Shown here: in pieces, positions 61,179 to 64,000 of the stretch
How the letters are laid out: each line of letters starts with the position of its first letter
Numbering within the stretch: the stretch's first letter is position 1
NCBI RefSeq assembly: GCF_036099295.1
Contig: NZ_CP107976.1
Location: 620,001 to 684,000 of the forward strand
Reading direction: 5' to 3'
Source of the DNA: Streptomyces sp. NBC_00358
Lineage (GTDB): Bacteria > Actinomycetota > Actinomycetes > Streptomycetales > Streptomycetaceae
Length of the DNA: 64,000 nt
Notes under the pieces: generated by a model
What the model was told of the DNA's origin: nothing
Databases searched by the model: none
The model's input: the letters and a program-made list of their open reading frames with translations, nothing else
Made by a program: the position numbers and the translations under genes

Positions 61179-62624
61179 TCACCGCGGGAGGTACCGGCCC
61201 GCGGGCGGTCCCTCGACGCGGCCGTCCCGGTAGGCGACCCGGCCGCCGACCACCGTGGTCCGGGGCCAGCCGCGCAGTTCGACCCCGTCGAAGGGGCAGT
61301 GATCCTGTCCCGAGAGCAGCAGTTCGGCGCTGACCGTGCGGGTCTCGTCCAGATCGGCGACGACTAGGTCGGCGTCGGAGCCGACCATCAGGGACCCCTT
61401 GCGCGCGAGGCCGTAGGCCGCCGCCGGACCGGCCGAGGCCAGTTCGGCGATCCTGCGCAGCGGGACCCCCCGCCGGTGGTGCCCCTCCGAGAGGAGCACC
61501 GGGTAGAGCAGCGCCGTACCGCCGAAGCCGGGCAGTGCGGGCCACAGCGCGTCGCCCTTGTTCTCCTCCATGCAGCAGGCGTGGTCGGAGGCCACCCAGT
61601 CGACGGTGCCGTCCAGGACCCCCGCCCACAGGGCCTCGTTGTCGGCGCGGGTGCGCACCGGCGGGTTGACCTTGGCTCCGAGGCCGCGGCCCGCCGCGTC
61701 CAGGCTCTCGTGGTCCAGGCACAGGTGGTGCAGTGTGACCTCCGTCCGCAGGTCGCCGCCCGGGGCGGCGGCGCGTGCGGCCCTGGCCGCGTCGAGGGCC
61801 GCCGCGCTCGACAGGTGCAGCAGGTTCACCGGGCAGCCCGTGGCCCGGGCCAGGGCCGCCGCCTCGGCGATGGCCACCTCCTCGGTCAGCGGCGGGCGGC
61901 CCTCGCTGTACGCCCGCAGGGTCTGGGGATCACCGTCGCGGCGGACCCGGTCGATGAACAGGCGCATCAGCTCGGACTGTTCGCAGTGCAGGGACAGGGA
62001 GACCCGGCCGTCAGGGCGGGCGGCTCCCGCGGCGGCGACGGCCTCCATGAGCTGGTAGAGGTGGCCGAGGTCGTACTCCTCGCCCTCCCCCGTCATCCGG
62101 AAGCCGCGCGCGTCGCGCGAGTCGGCGGAGAGGTTGAACCCCTTGTAGAACATGTAGTACTTGAACGAACCGACCCCGTGGCCGGCCAGCAGGCCGGGAA
62201 TCTCCAGCACCTGCGCCGTGTCCATCGGCGCGAGGTGGAAGCCGTAGTCGGTGTAGCACTGCCCCTCCACGGCCTTGAGGACCTCGGGGAAGATCTCGGC
62301 GTACGGTCCCGTGCGGTTCAGGTAGTGCTCACCGGTCCGGAAGTACGACAGCACGGTGGTGGCGCCACCGACGAGGGAGGACCGGGTCTCCTCCACCGCG
62401 TCCTGGGCCAGCGGACGGTAGATGCCCAGATGGAAGTGGGCGTCGACGGCGCCCGGCAGGACCACCTGGCCGGTCGCGTCGATCACCTCCCCGGCCTCCG
62501 CGGCCGGGAGTTCGTCGGCGAGCGCCGTGATCACACCTTCGCGGACGCCCAAGTCGGCGCGAATCTCGCCCACATGGGGCTGGACGAGTGTCCCGTTCTT
62601 CACGATCAGGTCGAAGCGTGCCAT
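61179..62624 (-). CDS. Cyclic amidohydrolase (hydantoinase/dihydropyrimidinase/allantoinase family)
   Basis: The 481-residue enzyme has the metal site of the family: DAHFHLG (His-x-His, about 58), a Lys for carbamylation in GSFKYYMFYKG (about 150), SLHCEQSE, VNLLHLSSAAA and VASDHACC (metal Asp, about 335). Members open five- or six-membered cyclic amides such as hydantoins, dihydropyrimidines or allantoin. The specificity loop is not one I can assign. ATG 62624 begins MARFDLIVKNGTLVQP; the frame is open upstream without conservation. It is divergent from the CoA-transferase and shares its operator region. Confidence 0.9.
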   Translation of the reverse strand: MARFDLIVKNGTLVQPHVGEIRADLGVREGVITALADELPAAEAGEVIDATGQVVLPGAVDAHFHLGIYRPLAQDAVEETRSSLVGGATTVLSYFRTGEHYLNRTGPYAEIFPEVLKAVEGQCYTDYGFHLAPMDTAQVLEIPGLLAGHGVGSFKYYMFYKGFNLSADSRDARGFRMTGEGEEYDLGHLYQLMEAVAAAGAARPDGRVSLSLHCEQSELMRLFIDRVRRDGDPQTLRAYSEGRPPLTEEVAIAEAAALARATGCPVNLLHLSSAAALDAARAARAAAPGGDLRTEVTLHHLCLDHESLDAAGRGLGAKVNPPVRTRADNEALWAGVLDGTVDWVASDHACCMEENKGDALWPALPGFGGTALLYPVLLSEGHHRRGVPLRRIAELASAGPAAAYGLARKGSLMVGSDADLVVADLDETRTVSAELLLSGQDHCPFDGVELRGWPRTTVVGGRVAYRDGRVEGPPAGRYLPR

Positions 62625-62743
62625 GCCGGCCGGACGGCCTCGCGCCGGAACGCCTCCGTGGAACGCGGGCCGCGGACCGCGCTTCCCCGGTTCGCCCGGG
62701 AGCCGCCCGCACCCCCTTCCCGGATAGAAGCGCCCCCAGTTGG

Positions 62744-62756
62744 GAAACACTGTTTC
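62744..62756. promoter_or_regulatory. Palindromic operator GAAACACTGTTTC
   Basis: Perfect 6-base arms identical to those at 58438, here with a C centre. It sits in the 220-bp gap between the divergent amidohydrolase and CoA-transferase genes. Confidence 0.75.
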
Positions 62757-62790
62757 TCTTTCGTGGGTCTGGGTCGCATGCTAACTTTTC

Positions 62791-62803
62791 GAAACGGCGT
62801 TCC
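62791..62803. promoter_or_regulatory. Degenerate operator GAAACGGCGTTCC
   Basis: Arms GAAACG / CGTTCC match in 5 of 6 positions. The centre lies 47 bp from that of the 62744 site and just before the CoA-transferase start. It is probably a second, weaker site for the same regulator. Confidence 0.5.
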
Positions 62804-62844
62804 ACAAGGAGAAACATCCATCGATCCGAAGGGTGTGAGCCACA

Positions 62845-64000
62845 GTGCCGTTCCCCTCCGCCGGCCCCGGCGGCGCATCCCCCGGTCCGCTGCACGGGAT
62901 CACCGTCCTGGACTGCGCGACGCTGTTCGCGGGGCCGTTGGCGGCCACCGTTCTCGGCGACTTCGGCGCGGAGGTGATCAAGATCGAGCACCCTTCCCGG
63001 CCCGACCCCTCCCGTACCCACGGTCCGTCCCGCGACGGCACCGGACTCTGGTGGAAGATGCTCGGCCGCAACAAGCACACCGTCACCCTCGACCTGTCCA
63101 GGGCGCAGGGCGCCCGGCTGCTGCTGCGGCTGGTCCGTGAGGCGGACGTCCTCATCGAGAACTTCCGGCCCGGAACGCTCGAACGCTGGGGCCTGTCCCC
63201 CGCGGACCTGCACGCCGCGAACCCCGGCCTGGTGATCGCCCGCGTCACCGGCTTCGGCCAGTTCGGCCCCTACGCGGCGCGGCCCGGCTTCGGCACCCTC
63301 GCCGAGTCGATGAGCGGGCTGGCCGCCGTCACCGGCGAACCGGACGGGCCGCCCACCCTCCCGCCCTTCGGCCTCGCCGACGGCGTCACCGCGCTCGTGA
63401 CCGCCTCGGCGGTGCAGACCGCGCTCTACCACCGCGACGTGCACAACGGCGGCGGACAGGTCGTGGACCTCGCCATCATCGAGCCGCTGCTCACCCTGCT
63501 CGGCCCGGCGCCCCTCGCCTACGACCAACTGGGCACCGTGCCGAGGCGCACCGGGAACCGCTCCGCGCACAACGCTCCCCGCAACATCTACCGCGCCCGG
63601 GACGGCGGTTGGGTGGCGGTCAGCACCTCGGCACAGTCCGTCGCCGAGCGGGTGATGCGGCTCGTCGGGCACGGCGAGGTGGTGGGCGAGCCCTGGTTCG
63701 CCTCCGGCGCGGGACGGGCCGCCCACGCCGACCTGCTCGACGCACAGGTCGCCGCCTGGATCGGCGGACGGGACCGGGCCGAGGTGCTCAAGGCGTTCGA
63801 GGCGGCCGACGCCGCCGTCTCCCCGGTGTACGACATCGCCGACGTCTTCGCCGACCCGCAGTACCGGGCACTCGACACCCTCACCACCGTCCAGGACCCG
63901 GAGCTGGGCCCGCTGCGCATGCAGAACGTCCTGTTCCGGCTCTCCGCCACCCCCGGCAGCATCCGCTGGACCGGCAGACCGCACGGACAGGACACCGACC
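62845..64000 (+). CDS. CaiB/BaiF family III CoA-transferase, 3' end outside window
   Basis: About 385 residues are visible from GTG 62845 (GAAGGG upstream); the usual length is about 400, so only the last few are missing. Family III features are LFAGPLAATVLGDFGAEVIK (about 30-49), NKHTVTLDLSRAQGARLLLR, VLIENFRPGTLERWGL and VTGFGQFGPYAARPGF. The catalytic Asp is in the GGGQVVDLAI segment (about 205). It should move CoA from an acyl-CoA donor to a carboxylic acid. Its partner in the cluster is probably the acid handled by the CoA ligase at 58600 (inference). Confidence 0.93.
   Translation, partial: MPFPSAGPGGASPGPLHGITVLDCATLFAGPLAATVLGDFGAEVIKIEHPSRPDPSRTHGPSRDGTGLWWKMLGRNKHTVTLDLSRAQGARLLLRLVREADVLIENFRPGTLERWGLSPADLHAANPGLVIARVTGFGQFGPYAARPGFGTLAESMSGLAAVTGEPDGPPTLPPFGLADGVTALVTASAVQTALYHRDVHNGGGQVVDLAIIEPLLTLLGPAPLAYDQLGTVPRRTGNRSAHNAPRNIYRARDGGWVAVSTSAQSVAERVMRLVGHGEVVGEPWFASGAGRAAHADLLDAQVAAWIGGRDRAEVLKAFEAADAAVSPVYDIADVFADPQYRALDTLTTVQDPELGPLRMQNVLFRLSATPGSIRWTGRPHGQDTD

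Overview
The window is high-GC actinobacterial DNA, almost certainly Streptomyces. Coding density and codon bias are extreme, GTG starts are common, and the families are typical of that genus: ROK regulator, DUF4232 lipoprotein, DUF4097, PF04672 methyltransferase, TerD, GH87-like glucanase. No tRNA, rRNA, CRISPR array, insertion sequence or phage gene was seen. All calls come from reading the sequence; no database search was possible.

Region 1 (1-19452, all minus strand) is a lipid-primed polyketide assembly line. In transcription order it has a fatty acyl-AMP ligase (17683-19452), a 4916-residue polyketide synthase (2590-17340), and a carrier-protein/thioester-reductase protein that runs off the left edge (1-2523). 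The synthase reads ACP - KS-AT-DH-(broken ER)-KR-ACP - KS-AT-DH-KR-ACP - C - FkbH. A fatty acid would be adenylated, loaded on the N-terminal ACP and extended twice. The condensation domain could then join it to a glyceryl unit that the FkbH domain places on the carrier of the next protein, and the reductase would release the product. The combination suggests an acylated glyceraldehyde or glycerol lipid. I do not recognise a described product for it, and it is the main candidate for a new system here.

Region 2 (19990-29105) holds a secreted GH3-type glycosidase, a short RecQ-family helicase, and a ROK regulator divergent from a sugar ABC transporter (ATPase, permease, binding protein). Region 3 (29198-35447) has a lipoprotein and a 1424-residue secreted GH87-like alpha-1,3-glucanase with many binding modules, preceded by an upstream zone rich in TTGC/GCAA motifs. 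Region 4 (35448-46257) holds mixed housekeeping and accessory genes: phosphoesterase, MFS exporter, lipoproteins, GYD protein, NodB deacetylase, SMI1/KNR4 protein, histidine phosphatase, and an ABC-2 exporter.

Region 5 (44432-48028) is an operon of ribbon-helix-helix regulator, DUF4097 protein, ABC ATPase and permease. A striking array of 10-bp-phased TGGCACC iterons flanks the regulator's probable promoter. Region 6 (48542-57223) has a small unknown gene, a DUF2993/LmeA-like protein, a MOSC-flavoreductase-ferredoxin fusion, TerD, a GAP-family membrane protein, a PF04672 methyltransferase, a transglutaminase-like protein and a secreted beta-propeller protein.

Region 7 (57473-64000) looks like a co-regulated catabolic cluster: secreted PETase/cutinase-like hydrolase, acyl-CoA ligase, DUF4437 double cupin, cyclic amidohydrolase and a CaiB-type CoA-transferase cut by the right edge. 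The palindrome GAAACA-N-TGTTTC occurs in both divergent promoter regions of this cluster, pointing to one shared regulator not encoded in the window.
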